This document shows positions 25,298 to 34,401 of a stretch of 48,196 bases of DNA, piece by piece. A program made the translations under genes and the position numbers. Positions within the stretch are counted from its first letter, which is position 1; each line of letters opens with the position of its first letter. The notes beneath the pieces were generated by a model that saw only the letters and a program-made list of their open reading frames with translations, had not been told where the DNA came from and did no database searches. The stretch covers positions 180,010-228,205 of the forward strand of contig NZ_SZZM01000003.1 of NCBI RefSeq assembly GCF_005281615.1, written 5' to 3'. The stretch comes from Rhodoligotrophos defluvii. Lineage in GTDB: Bacteria > Pseudomonadota > Alphaproteobacteria > Rhizobiales > Im1.

Positions 25298-27250
25298 ATG
25301 AAGATTTCGACGATACTGGATCACATTGATAGCGGGCACATGGCCTTGCCAGAGTTCCAGCGCGGCTATGTGTGGAACCGTGATCAGGTCCGGGGCCTGT
25401 TCGATTCCCTTTATCGTCGGCATCCAGTTGGTGGCTTACTGGTCTGGGCCACTGAATCGAAGACGGCGGCTCACCGGGGCGACGGGACATTGGCGGCGGG
25501 CATCGTCAAACTGCTGCTCGATGGACAGCAGCGGATGACGACGCTCTATGGCGTCGTTCGAGGAAAGCCGCCGAAGTTCTTCGACGGAAATGCCCACGTA
25601 TTCACGGGTTTGCGATTCCACCTCGGCACGGAGACCTTCGCGTTCTACCAGCCAGTCAAGATGCAGGACGACCCCCTCTGGATCGACGTGACGACCTTGA
25701 TGCAAGCTGGAACGGCCGGGCTCGGCACGTTCGTTTCAGAGCTATCAGCCGTACCGGAACACGCCGCCAACGTCGGCGCCTATGTCGGCCGTCTCAGCGC
25801 CTTGCTCGGTATCACCGACATTGATCTCCACGTTGAGGAGGTTACTGGAGCGGACAAGACGCTCGACATCGTCGTGGACATTTTCAACCGCGTGAATAGC
25901 GGCGGCACCAAGCTGTCGAAGGGTGATCTCGCGCTGGCAAAGATCTGCGCCGAGTGGCCGGACGCGCGGGATTCCATGAAGGCCAAACTCAAGGATTGGG
26001 CTGACGCGGGCTATAACTTCAACCTCGATTGGCTGCTGCGCTCGGTGAATACGGTCCTCACCGGCGAGGCCAAATTCAGCTACCTCCACGACAAAGACGC
26101 GCTCGACATTCAGGACGGATTGAAGCGCGCCTCCAAACATATCGATACCAGTTTGAACCTCATAGCAGGGAGACTTGGCCTCGATCACGATCAGGTCTTT
26201 TTCGGTCGCTTCGGCGTTCCGGTTATGGTTCGATTGATGGACCAGAAACAGGGCACCCTCGATGCCGTTGAACGCGACAAGCTGCTCTTCTGGTTTGCAC
26301 AAGCAGGAATGTGGGGTCGATTTTCGGGATCGACAGAGACAATTATCGACCAGGATTTGGGAGCCCTTGAAGGTCCAACCGGCGGTCTCGACGCGCTGCT
26401 GGAACGGCTTCGGCTCTGGCATGGCGGCTTGCGGGTGGAGCCAGGCCATTTCACAGGCTGGAGCCTCGGAGCGCGCTTCTATCCGGTCCTCTACATGCTG
26501 ACCCGCATGGGCGAGGCGCGAGATTGGGGGATGGGATTGGCCCTTAAGGCGAACCTACTGGGTAAGATGAGCCGGCTGGAAGTCCATCACATTTTCCCCA
26601 AGGCACAGCTCTATAAGAGGAATCATAGCCGGCCAGAAGTTAATGCGCTGGCGAATTTTTGCTTTCTGACAAAAGATACAAATCTGAGCATCAGCGACCG
26701 CTTGCCGGAGATCTATTTCGCGGAGGTCGAGACGAAGCATCCAGGGGCGCTGGCGTCCCAGTGGATCCCCACCGATCCCGCACTGTGGAAGATCGAGCGC
26801 TATCGCGACTTCCTCGAGGCGAGGAAGGAGCTATTGGCGGCCGAGGCGAATAAGCGCTTCGAAGAGCTGCTGCACGGGGATTCCAAGTGGTTGGGCGCGC
26901 CGATGTCGCCTATCGTCTCAGCAGAACCTCCATTTGTCGGCGGTGTGACGAGTGAGGCCGAAGAACTGGAGCTCGAAGCCATCAACGACTGGGTCGAGGG
27001 AGAAGGGTTACCGCGCGGGCAGGTCAGCTACGACTATGCAGACCCTGATACAGGTGACCAGAAGGCCGTGTTCGATTTGGCTTGGCCCGACGGCCTCCAA
27101 CCAGGACTGACCGGTCCGGTCGCGGTGCTGCTGAACGAACCCACGGATGTGTTGTCATTGGCAAGCGCTGCCGGCTTTCGCTGCTTCACCTCAGTTGCCG
27201 AGTTTCGAAGTTACGTGGCGAATGAGATCCTGAAGCTGGAGGCAGCTTGA
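25298..27250 (+). CDS. DUF262/HNH (GmrSD-like) nuclease
   Basis: 650 residues. The N-terminal DUF262 domain shows LPEFQRGYVWNRDQVRGLFD and the nucleotide-binding motif LLDGQQRMTTLYG (about residues 73-85). A DUF1524-like His-Me/HNH site follows (LEVHHIFPKAQLYKR about 427-441, then NALANFCFLTKDTNLSISDR). The C-terminal 120 residues after the HNH domain are acidic and unique. GmrSD-type proteins are NTP-dependent type IV restriction enzymes attacking modified DNA. The ATG at 25298 follows a purine-rich GGGGGA; a GTG at 25259 would overlap res. Placement 25 bp behind res suggests one defence operon. Confidence 0.88.
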   Translation: MKISTILDHIDSGHMALPEFQRGYVWNRDQVRGLFDSLYRRHPVGGLLVWATESKTAAHRGDGTLAAGIVKLLLDGQQRMTTLYGVVRGKPPKFFDGNAHVFTGLRFHLGTETFAFYQPVKMQDDPLWIDVTTLMQAGTAGLGTFVSELSAVPEHAANVGAYVGRLSALLGITDIDLHVEEVTGADKTLDIVVDIFNRVNSGGTKLSKGDLALAKICAEWPDARDSMKAKLKDWADAGYNFNLDWLLRSVNTVLTGEAKFSYLHDKDALDIQDGLKRASKHIDTSLNLIAGRLGLDHDQVFFGRFGVPVMVRLMDQKQGTLDAVERDKLLFWFAQAGMWGRFSGSTETIIDQDLGALEGPTGGLDALLERLRLWHGGLRVEPGHFTGWSLGARFYPVLYMLTRMGEARDWGMGLALKANLLGKMSRLEVHHIFPKAQLYKRNHSRPEVNALANFCFLTKDTNLSISDRLPEIYFAEVETKHPGALASQWIPTDPALWKIERYRDFLEARKELLAAEANKRFEELLHGDSKWLGAPMSPIVSAEPPFVGGVTSEAEELELEAINDWVEGEGLPRGQVSYDYADPDTGDQKAVFDLAWPDGLQPGLTGPVAVLLNEPTDVLSLASAAGFRCFTSVAEFRSYVANEILKLEAA

Positions 27251-27297
27251 AGAATTCTCCCCGCAGCTCATCTCCGGCAGCAGAAACGTGGGCGAAC

Positions 27298-27500
27298 TCA
27301 GGGGCGATTTTGGCCCTTTTCAGGCGGCGGCCTGGATACGCGAGGGGTTTGGTCTATGGTGCGCGCCAGACTCAGCAGCCGCCGGCATGCGGGGTTATCG
27401 TTCCGCGCGGACCAGACCATGCTGAAAGGCAAGACCTCACCCGCGAGTTCCCGATAGATGATTCCGGGAAATTTCGCGACGATCGTGGCTTCGCTCGTTT
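27298..27500 (-). pseudogene. LysR substrate-binding-domain C-terminal fragment
   Basis: The minus strand encodes EATIVAKFPGIIYRELAGEV, then LPFSMVWSARNDNPACRRLL and SLARTI, typical for the end of a LysR effector domain. An in-frame stop immediately upstream, near 27501, and the IS3 end at 27522 show that the 5' part is gone. It ends at a TGA at 27298. It converges on the DUF262 gene. Confidence 0.6.
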
Positions 27501-27537
27501 AACTGGCCTGACCCCATGAGGTGGTCCGGTTTCACTC

Positions 27538-27672
27538 TTAATGCATGACCGGCTTTTCGGCCATCGCCTGTGCCGACGATGGAACCGATCCGGGTGGTTG
27601 TCCGGGCCAGATGATGGCCTCCGGTGCCGGCGGCTTGTAGCCGAGCGATGAGTGCGGCCGCTCGGTATTGTA
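27538..27672 (-). pseudogene. IS3 transposase OrfB, C-terminal piece
   Basis: Encodes YNTERPHSSLGYKPPAPEAI, then IWPGQPPGSVPSSAQAMAEK and PVMH, the characteristic end of IS3 OrfB. It is the continuation of the OrfB frame that breaks off at 30304: WRRYYN there joins YNTERPHSS here. The intervening 2.6 kb is the serine-recombinase element. Confidence 0.85.
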
Positions 27673-27674
27673 CA

Positions 27675-28205
27675 ACTCGACGACGGAACGCCCACGGGAT
27701 CGATTTTGAGCGCGAGCTTCTTTACCCATGGCATCCCTGGGCCGGGCGGCAAGTCTTTATCCACGAGATAATCGACAAGAAGGACGCGGCGGTTTTCCGC
27801 TGCACCCTTTGTGGCCAGTCACTACATCGGTGGCTGGAGATTCCGGCCTGGATGTTCGACCGAGCGGTCAGCGCGAACTGGCGCATCACGACTCATCCGC
27901 GCGTCGACCTCGCCGCGCTCGGCACCCTGGCGTCACTGCTGCGGAACACGGATCCCCCATCGCAATCTGATGAGAACGGCGCAGCATTGGGCTCTCACGA
28001 CGCGAATCGGGGAGATGTCCATGCCGCGCAAGCCCACGACATACCAATTCGATCTGTTCTCCAAGCCGAACGACGCCGACACGATGCAGACGCCGCAATG
28101 GCAGACGCTGCCCGTCGAGACGCGTCGATCTGTGACGCAGCTGATGGTCAGCCTGATCCTCGACCACGTCGACGGCGATCGTGCCGGGCAACGGGAGGGC
28201 GCTGA
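27675..28205 (+). CDS. Accessory ORF of the serine-recombinase element (y4bC/DUF5372-like)
   Basis: Open frame encoding [21 protein letters not shown], then [20 protein letters not shown] and AWMFDRAV, resembling the small DUF5372-type proteins that precede such recombinases. No in-frame ATG, GTG or TTG lies at the element's left end; the nearest upstream ATG (27624) is inside the IS3 sequence, so the start is unresolved. The C-terminal 60 codons overlap the next ORF and become arginine-rich, which makes a natural end near 28010 possible. Function unknown; likely needed for movement of the element. Confidence 0.5.
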   Translation, partial: TRRRNAHGIDFERELLYPWHPWAGRQVFIHEIIDKKDAAVFRCTLCGQSLHRWLEIPAWMFDRAVSANWRITTHPRVDLAALGTLASLLRNTDPPSQSDENGAALGSHDANRGDVHAAQAHDIPIRSVLQAERRRHDADAAMADAARRDASICDAADGQPDPRPRRRRSCRATGGR

Positions 28206-28218
28206 TCATGATGCATGA
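28015..28218 (+). CDS. Small accessory protein of the serine-recombinase element (y4bB-like)
   Basis: 67 residues: [20 protein letters not shown], followed by [20 protein letters not shown]. The ATG at 28015 or 28021 follows GGGGAG. Its stop overlaps the recombinase start region (28208-28218), indicating coupling. Short proteins with the QFDLF and LPVETR pattern regularly sit before the recombinase in this kind of element. Function unknown. Confidence 0.7.
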   Translation: MSMPRKPTTYQFDLFSKPNDADTMQTPQWQTLPVETRRSVTQLMVSLILDHVDGDRAGQREGADHDA

Positions 28219-30280
28219 GAAGATCAGACCCCACCATCTGGAGCGGAAGGCAATCCTGTATGTGCGCCAGTCGTCGGCTCATCAGGTCCTGCACAATCGC
28301 GAGAGCGGCACGCTGCAATACGCGATGCGCGACCGTCTGACGGCGCTCGGCTGGTCTCGCGTCGAAACGATCGACGATGATCTCGGGCGCTCTGCCGCCG
28401 GCGGCGTCACGCGCGCCGGTTTCGACCGTATGGTCGCCGAGGTCTGCCTCGGCAAGGTTGGAGCAGTGGCGGCCCGAGAGGTGTCGCGGTTTGCCCGCAA
28501 CAGCCGCGATTGGCAGCAGCTCATCGAGATGTGCCGCGTCGTTGACACCGTGCTGGTCGACCAGGAGGCGGTCTATGCACCGCGCCAGGGCAACGATCGG
28601 CTGCTGCTGGGACTGAAGGGCAGCCTCAACGAGTATGAACTGGATCTTTTGCGCCAGCGTTCACTCTCGGCCCGCTATGAGAAAGCCCGCCGCGGCGAAC
28701 TTGTCGTTGCTGCTCCTGTCGGCTTCGTGAAGGTTGGAGACCGGCTCGAGAAGGATCCCGATCGCCGCGTGCAGGAAGCGATCGTCATGGTCTTCGATAA
28801 GGTGGCTGAGCTCGGTAGTGCCCGTCAGGCGCTGATGTGGTTCCTCGAGCACGGACTGGATCTGCCGGCAAAGCGCAATAATGGAGACGTCGTCTGGCGC
28901 AGGCCGAACTATGCGACCATCCACCGGATGATCGAGAACCCGATCTACGGTGGCGCCTATGCCTATGGTAAGTCTGGTGTCGCACCGGGATTTGGGCCGT
29001 CCCCTGTTCGGTCAGGCGCTCGCCGAAAGCCGCGCGAGGAATGGCTGGCCCTGATCCCGGGCAACCATGAAGGCTATGTTAGTTGGGAAAGGGCTGAGGC
29101 GATCCGCACCATGGTGAGCGATAACACGCCGACAAGCCAGCATCACGGCGCGCCCAAGCATGGCGACGCATTGCTGTCGGGGCTCGTTCGCTGTCGGCGC
29201 TGCGGCCGCAAGCTCACGGTGCGCTACACGGGCACGAAGCACAACATCCCGCGCTATTCCTGCTGGCGGGGACTGCTCGACAATGGCGAGCCGCGTTGCA
29301 TCGCCTTCGGCGGACTGCGCGTCGACGATGCGATCGAGGAAGCGCTGCTGCGTGTCGTCGAGCCGGGCGCAATCGCGGCTGCTGCCGAAGCCGAGGCGCG
29401 GGCAGCCGGTCGTCGAGACCAGGTTCGGGACGCTCTCAGTCGCGATCTGGAGGCCGCCCGCTACGCCGCCGATCGGGCCTTCCGGCAATATGACGCCGCC
29501 GACCCTGCGAACCGTCTGGTCGCAGCGGAATTGGAGATGCGATGGAACCGCGCCCTCGCACATGTTGATGAGGTCGAGAGCCAGATCGCCGCGCATGATT
29601 CCGCCACGCCGAAGCAATCGCCGGTGTCGGCAACTGACCTTCAGACCCTGGCTGCAGACCTCCCTGCTGTCTGGTCGGCGCCAACGACGGATGCGCGGCT
29701 CAAAAAGCGCATCGTACGCACGGTCATTCAGGAGGTGCTCGCCGATATCGACGACGAAGCCTCTGAGATCGTCCTGCTGATCCATTGGTTTGGTGGCGCT
29801 CATACCGAACTTCGCTTGCCGAAGCGGCGTCGTGGACAGCGCAACAGCACCTCCGCAGATATCATCGCGGCCATTCGCCAACTGGTGCTGATCGCCAGCG
29901 ACGACCTGATTGCCGGCATTCTCAACCGCAACGGCCTGGTGACCGGGCATGGCAACCGCTGGACACGGGAGCGGGTGACGGCGCACAGGTCGCATCACAA
30001 GATCCCGATCTTCCGGCCGGCGCTGGACGGCAACGAACCATGGCTTAATCTGAACAAGGCCGCACGCCTCCTCGGCGTAACACCGAAGACGCTGAGGCTC
30101 GCCGCCGAGGCCGGCAAAATCGAAGGCGTTCATCCTTTGCCGGATGGACCGTGGCTCTTCAGCCGCTCAGAACTTGGAAAGCCGCAAGCTCAGCAGATCG
30201 TTCATCGCGCGCGGCAGAACCCAAAATACCCCGCAGGATCGCAGTCCGATCAACAAAGCCTATTTACTTCAGCAACATAG
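28208..30280 (+). CDS. Large serine recombinase (y4bA-like)
   Basis: 690 residues. The N-terminal resolvase domain has the catalytic serine in [11 protein letters not shown]; further parts include [18 protein letters not shown] and [21 protein letters not shown] Recombinase domain (about 180-290), a zinc ribbon ([11 protein letters not shown] to YSCWRG) and a coiled-coil region follow. The C-terminus holds a MerR-like HTH ([20 protein letters not shown]). The gene has no stop or gap and may be active. The start ATG 28208 follows GGGAGGG. It is the only intact recombinase in the window. Confidence 0.9.
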   Translation: MMHEKIRPHHLERKAILYVRQSSAHQVLHNRESGTLQYAMRDRLTALGWSRVETIDDDLGRSAAGGVTRAGFDRMVAEVCLGKVGAVAAREVSRFARNSRDWQQLIEMCRVVDTVLVDQEAVYAPRQGNDRLLLGLKGSLNEYELDLLRQRSLSARYEKARRGELVVAAPVGFVKVGDRLEKDPDRRVQEAIVMVFDKVAELGSARQALMWFLEHGLDLPAKRNNGDVVWRRPNYATIHRMIENPIYGGAYAYGKSGVAPGFGPSPVRSGARRKPREEWLALIPGNHEGYVSWERAEAIRTMVSDNTPTSQHHGAPKHGDALLSGLVRCRRCGRKLTVRYTGTKHNIPRYSCWRGLLDNGEPRCIAFGGLRVDDAIEEALLRVVEPGAIAAAAEAEARAAGRRDQVRDALSRDLEAARYAADRAFRQYDAADPANRLVAAELEMRWNRALAHVDEVESQIAAHDSATPKQSPVSATDLQTLAADLPAVWSAPTTDARLKKRIVRTVIQEVLADIDDEASEIVLLIHWFGGAHTELRLPKRRRGQRNSTSADIIAAIRQLVLIASDDLIAGILNRNGLVTGHGNRWTRERVTAHRSHHKIPIFRPALDGNEPWLNLNKAARLLGVTPKTLRLAAEAGKIEGVHPLPDGPWLFSRSELGKPQAQQIVHRARQNPKYPAGSQSDQQSLFTSAT

Positions 30281-30303
30281 ACAGATGGGTGTTATGAAAC
30301 AGG

Positions 30304-31029
30304 ATTGTAGTAGCGTCGCCATGCCTCGATAATGACCTTTGCCTCGGCGAGGCTATAGAAGATTTCTCCGTTGAGCAGTTCATCGCGCAGCTTCGAGTTG
30401 AAGCTCTCGCAGTAGTCATTCTCCCATGGGCTACCCGGCTCAATGAACGCGGTCTTTGCCCCTACCGCGGGGATCCACTCCCGCACCGCCTTGGCGATGA
30501 ACTCCGGACCGTTATCGGAACGAACATGGCCGGGCACACCGCGCAGGATGAACAAGTCCGACAGGACGTCTATGACGTCGGTCGAGTTGAGCTTACGATC
30601 GATCCGGATCGCCAGGCATTCCCGGGTGAACTCGTCGATGATGTTGAGCATGCGGAACTTCCTGCCATTGTGGGTCCGGCCCTCGACGAAGTCGTAGGAC
30701 CAGACATGGTTGGGATGCTCCGGCCGAAGCCGGACGCACGATCCGTCGTTCAGCCAGAGACGTCCTCTCTTCGGTTGCTTGTGGGGAACCTTCAGCCCCT
30801 CCCGCCGCCAGATGCGCTCGACGCGCTTGGCGTTCACCGTCCAGCCCTCGGACCGCAGCATCGCTGTGATCCTGCGATAGCCATAGCGACCGTAGCGTGA
30901 GGCGAGCCGGATGATGTCGGCGGTCAACACCTCTTCATCGGGCCGGCCTTGCGGCTTCTTTCGCTGGGTCGAGCGATGTTGGCCGAGAACCTTGCAGGCG
31001 AAGCGCTCCGACACGCAGAACTTCGCCAT
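30304..31029 (-). pseudogene. IS3 transposase OrfB, N-terminal piece
   Basis: Encodes OrfB from the HTH_21 region (RYGRYGYRRITAMLRSEGWT) through the rve core, with catalytic D in WSYDFVEG, D in VRSDNGPEF and E in SPWENDYCESFN, to WRRYYN at 30304. There the serine-recombinase element interrupts it; read-through adds PVS and a stop at 30292. The catalytic triad is complete, but the C-terminus is displaced to 27538-27672. Confidence 0.85.
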
Positions 31030-31064
31030 GACATGATCGACGCAGCGACGGCGGCGGGAGGGGC

Positions 31065-31358
31065 TTAGAAGTTTCCCGAAGCAGCCTCTTTCAGGATCAG
31101 CTTCTCAAGCGTCAGGTCCGACACCGCCTTGCGCAGCCGGTCGTTCTCCTTCTCAAGTTCTTTCAGCCGCTTCACCTGGTCGCCCTTCAGGCCACCAAAC
31201 TCCTTGCGCCAGCGGTAATACGTGAACTGTGTCACGCCGATCGAACGAACCGCTTCGCCAACCGAACGACCTTGCGACAGCAGAACATCGACCTGACGCA
31301 GCTTCGCGACGATCTCTTCGGGCTTATGCTTCTTCTGGGGCATTCCAACGTCCTCCAA
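31065..31358 (-). CDS. IS3-family transposase OrfA
   Basis: 97 residues. Starts MEDVGMPQKKHKPEEIVAKL, with an HTH (VGEAVRSIGVTQFTYYRWRK) and a leucine-rich coiled coil (LKELEKENDRLRKAVSDLTL). OrfB is encoded in the -1 frame downstream, so the active transposase would come from a frameshift near the orfA end (GGGAAACTTC region at about 31070). OrfA itself is intact. Confidence 0.88.
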   Translation of the reverse strand: MEDVGMPQKKHKPEEIVAKLRQVDVLLSQGRSVGEAVRSIGVTQFTYYRWRKEFGGLKGDQVKRLKELEKENDRLRKAVSDLTLEKLILKEAASGNF

Positions 31359-31388
31359 CGGCTCAATAGCCTACTTCAGGGAGGACCA

Positions 31389-32783
31389 CTTAGCGTAATC
31401 GCAGGTGGCCCCCCTCGCCGAGAGCGAAGCGGTTCCCCAAGCTGGCGATCCAGCAACGATCGGCTCGGCCGACAAGTGACGGAGAACCATGATGCCTTCC
31501 TATGCAGCTTTGGACGTTTCCCAAGAGACGACAGCGATCTGCGTCGTCGACGATGCCGGTCGGATTCGAGCCGAGAAGAAGGTCGCAACCTGCCCCGAAG
31601 CGATCGCCACATATTTGAATCGGAAAGCGCCAGACCTCGTCCGGGTCGGGCTCGAGACGGGACCGTTGGCCGTGTGGCTTTGGAACGAACTCGCCGCACG
31701 CCGTCTTCCAATTCTGTGCATCGACGCCCGTCATGCCAACGCAGCTTTGAAGATGCGACCGGTGAAGACGGATCGCAACGACGCTGCTGGCCTGGCGCAG
31801 ATCATGCGAACCGGCTGGTTTAAGCAAGTGCGCATCAAAAGCCGCGACAGCTACCAGGTTCGCTCCCTTCTGGTCGCCCGCGAGATGCTGGTGAGGATCC
31901 GGGTCAAGATCGAGAACGAGATCCGTGGTCTCTTGCGCACCTTCGGTGTTCTGTTCGGCAAGCGCGTCGGCGGGTTCACGGGACGGGCCGACGAGATCAT
32001 CGCCGGCGAACTCGATGCATCCCCGGAGATGCGTCTCATTGCCGAGACATTGATGAAAGCCAGAGCCTCCATTCTCGATCAGATCAAGGTTCTGGACCGG
32101 CGACTGATGGCGATCGCCAAGGCAAACCCGACCGCGCGCCTATTCATGACCGTGCCCGGCGTTGGCGTTATCACCGCCCTGTCAGTCGCCTCCTCCTTTG
32201 ACGATGCATCGCGCTTCAGTCGGTCATCGAGCGCCGGCGCCTATCTCGGCCTGACACCCCGACGATACGAGTCCGGCGAGACAAGCCGAAACGGGCGCAT
32301 CTCCAAGCAGGGGAGCGTGATGACCAGGAAGCACCTCTATGAAAAGCAGCCACAACGCTTCTGACACGCAACCTACGCTTCTCGACGCTCAAAGCCTGGG
32401 GCCTGAAGCTGGCGAAGGCGTCCGGGTTCAAGAAGGCGAGGATCGCCGTAGCTCGTAAGATGGCCGTGATCCTGCACGCCATGTGGAAGACCAATACGCC
32501 ATTCCGTTGGAGTCAGGAGGAGGCGGCATGAACATCGCTATGCCGTTCGACTGACTTCAAAGGATGCGTCCCCGCCGGGACGCTTGGCGAGGATCAGGCC
32601 GTCCCTGAAAATGCGGTGCCTTCGGCAACCACGAGGACCACTTCGGTCGATCCGACCATCTGACGCCAACATGCGGCGATCCACCGAGACCGACCGCGGA
32701 GAGAACCATGAACCCGGCGTTGCGCACAACCCATCAGCCAGCTTGACGAATGCGATTAGAGAACTTTTCAGGGGGCAGACCAC
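31389..32783 (+). mobile_element. IS110-family element, left end abutting IS3
   Basis: The region from the IS3 right end to the broken htpX. It contains the DEDD transposase, about 100 bp of left non-coding DNA and about 250 bp of right non-coding DNA (32532-32783). IS110-type elements lack inverted repeats and carry a structured guide (bridge) RNA in a non-coding end. The right boundary is set by where HtpX homology stops (32783-32788). The left boundary could have been cut by the IS3 insertion. Confidence 0.65.
31489..32531 (+). pseudogene. IS110-family transposase (DEDD recombinase), frameshifted near the C-terminus
   Basis: The first frame (31489-32364) starts MMPSYAALDVSQETTAICVV and holds the DEDD residues (D in ALDVS, E in GLETGP, D's in KTDRNDAAG) plus the transposase_20 domain (FMTVPGVGVITALSVASSFD, then GAYLGLTPRRYESGETSRNG). 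At TATGAAAAGCAG (about 32338-32349) the frame shifts: the natural C-terminus AATTLLTRNLRFSTLKAWGL onward to PFRWSQEEAA is in the -1 frame and ends at 32529-32531. Two extra adenines would explain it; slippage on A-AAG is an alternative. The ATG has GGAG upstream. Confidence 0.85.
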
Positions 32784-33298
32784 AACTGTCCGAGCCAGCT
32801 TGCCAGCGAGACGAGGCGCGACATCATGTCGGCGAGGCTCATGATCCACAGGTCGCAGTTGGCGATATGCCCGATCTCATGCGCCAGAACCCCGGCGAGT
32901 TCTCGGCCGTCGAGCAGGTTGAGCAGCCCGTCGGTGACGCAGATGGCGCTGTCCTCGGGGCTGCCCAGGGCGAAGGCGTTCGGCAGCCGGCTCGGCACGC
33001 GATATAGCGCCGGCGCGCGCTGCAGCCCGGCCCTGCGGGCGAGCTCGGCCAGGGCCGCGACGAGACCGGGGGCATCACGACCGGTGAGCCGCTGCGCCTG
33101 ATAGGCCGAGAGGAGCAGCCGGCGTGGCAGCGCGGGCGCAAACAGGAGACCCCCGACCATCGCGAGCGCCATGAGGAGACCGGTCTCGGGTCCGACGATC
33201 GCTGTCACCGCGATCCAGGCGATCGCGGCCATGAGCCCGAGCAGCAGCGCCGATTGCACGAAATTGAGCAGGCGGTGGCTGGCGGAGGCCGCGGTCAT
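32768..33298 (-). pseudogene. htpX: HtpX-like M48 membrane metalloprotease, C-terminus truncated by IS110
   Basis: 176 codons remain. Two transmembrane helices (LLNFVQSALLLGLMAAIAWI and the GLLMALAMVGGLLFAPALP region) are followed by the cytosolic peptidase domain with the zinc site LAHEIGHIANCDLWIM (HExxH). Homology ends at LASWLGQL; the last residues WSAP come from IS DNA. The downstream helices and the third zinc ligand (a glutamate) are lost, so activity is unlikely. Its ATG overlaps the psiE stop (ATGA). HtpX degrades misfolded inner-membrane proteins, fitting the heat-stress operon. Confidence 0.88.
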
Positions 33299-33774
33299 CG
33301 CGTCTCGTGGCCTCCGAGTTCGCGTCGGTCCTGATCGCGCACGAGCCAATGGACAGCGCCGAGCGCAAGCGCCGCGCCCGCGAGTGCGGCAATCTTGGAT
33401 GATTCCGTCTCGCCGAGGTCCAGGATGATGAATTTGCGCGCGATGGCGAGGAGCGCGATCAGCACGATCGTGCGGACTTGGAGGATCCCGAAGCTGCGTT
33501 CGGTCGCAACAAGAAGGGAGCGCTTGAACTCGAGCGCGATCACGACGGTGAAGATCATGCCGAACACCACCTGGAAGGTGGCGTAATCGAGAGTGTCGAA
33601 TGCCCCCAGAACCAGGCGGTTCACGACTTCGCGCATCAGCGCCCAGACCGACGCCACGACGATCGCCGCAATGATGACGCTGAGGACGAAGATGACAACT
33701 TGCTCGAACTTCTCGTAGAGCGTCATCGCCGACCATTGTTCACGGGTCAGCCCGGATCGTTGCAAGTCTTTCAT
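33295..33774 (-). CDS. psiE: PsiE-family membrane protein
   Basis: 159 residues. A short N-terminal amphipathic part is followed by four hydrophobic helices, with the family-typical FEQVVIFVLSVIIAAIVVAS, FQVVFGMIFTVVIALEFKRS and IVLIALLAIARKFIILDL. The ATG at 33774 is chosen for its GAGAGG 7 bp upstream; an extended frame to 33888 has no ribosome-binding site. It is the fourth gene of the hsp20 operon, overlapping htpX. PsiE occurs in described tLST/LHR heat-resistance islands; its function there is unknown. Confidence 0.88.
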   Translation of the reverse strand: MKDLQRSGLTREQWSAMTLYEKFEQVVIFVLSVIIAAIVVASVWALMREVVNRLVLGAFDTLDYATFQVVFGMIFTVVIALEFKRSLLVATERSFGILQVRTIVLIALLAIARKFIILDLGETESSKIAALAGAALALGAVHWLVRDQDRRELGGHETR

Positions 33775-33889
33775 GATTGCCTCTCGAAGGCCGCCCCGGA
33801 GAGACAAGCTCCCCGGGGCTTCTCCAGACGGTGCGATATCGCAAGGAGCGGAGGGGACGCCGCAAACCGGCGACACCCAATGTGGCAAA

Positions 33890-34381
33890 TCAGCCGTTCT
33901 TGACCTCGATGCGCTTGACCTTCGCCTGCGCCTCGGGAGTCTGGGGCAGCTTGATCGTCAGAACCCCGTTCTTGAAGGATGCCTGCGCCTTTTCGCCATC
34001 CACACCGGGAGGGAGCGGAATTGTCCGGTAGATCGCGCCGTAGCTGCGCTCGGACAGGTAATACCCCTTTTTCTCCTCCTGGCGCTCGATCTTCTTCTCC
34101 CCCTTCACAGTCAACATGTCATCGTTGACCGTCACCTCGATGTCCTTCATCTCCATGCCCGGCAGCTCGATCGATACTTCGATCGCCTTGTCGGTCTCGA
34201 CCACGTCGGATTTCGCTTCGCCGCTGCCAAAGGGCCATTCGAAATGACCGACACGGTTCCAGAAGTTCTCGAACACATGGTTCATTTCGCGCTGGAGTGT
34301 CGCGATCGGGTTGTCTTCGCTGCTCTTGGCATCTGGCGCGCCGTCCTTGCGCGCCCAGGGGATGAGGTCTTTGATCTGCAT
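33890..34381 (-). CDS. hsp20: Small heat-shock protein Hsp20 (third in operon)
   Basis: 163 residues. The variable N-terminus (MQIKDLIPWARKDG) is followed by a helical segment (TLQREMNHVFENFWNRVG) and an alpha-crystallin domain with ELPGMEMKDIEVTVNDDMLT and the diagnostic ASFKNGVLTIKLP near residue 140. The C-terminal IxI/V-type anchor is KRIEV. Such chaperones hold unfolding proteins without ATP and pass them to disaggregases like ClpK. AAGGAG precedes the ATG. It follows the second hsp20 by 20 bp. About 115 bp with a small CGCCG/CGGCG hairpin (33858-33872) separate it from psiE. Confidence 0.93.
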   Translation of the reverse strand: MQIKDLIPWARKDGAPDAKSSEDNPIATLQREMNHVFENFWNRVGHFEWPFGSGEAKSDVVETDKAIEVSIELPGMEMKDIEVTVNDDMLTVKGEKKIERQEEKKGYYLSERSYGAIYRTIPLPPGVDGEKAQASFKNGVLTIKLPQTPEAQAKVKRIEVKNG

Positions 34382-34401
34382 GATATGGTCTCCTTCGGTT
34401 T

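Larger units (their letters stand above)
27673..30303 (+). mobile_element. y4bABC-type serine-recombinase element nested in IS3
   Basis: Inserted in the OrfB gene of the IS3 element. ATTGTA occurs at both junctions (27667-27672 and 30304-30309); with one copy removed, the OrfB frame reads WRRYYNTERPHSS without gap. The element is therefore about 2631 bp. It has no evident terminal inverted repeats, as expected for serine-recombinase elements. It carries two small ORFs and a large recombinase, the order seen in Sinorhizobium NGR234 y4bC-y4bB-y4bA elements. Confidence 0.8.
27522..31388 (-). mobile_element. IS3-family element interrupted by a serine-recombinase element
   Basis: On the minus strand the order is right end 31388, orfA, orfB N-terminus, then a 2.6-kb foreign insert, then the orfB C-terminus and left end 27522. 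Both outer ends start TGGTCC reading inward, as IS3-type TG...CA ends should. Without the insert the element would be about 1.23 kb, a normal IS3 size. No convincing target duplication flanks it, so the surroundings have been rearranged. Confidence 0.8.
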
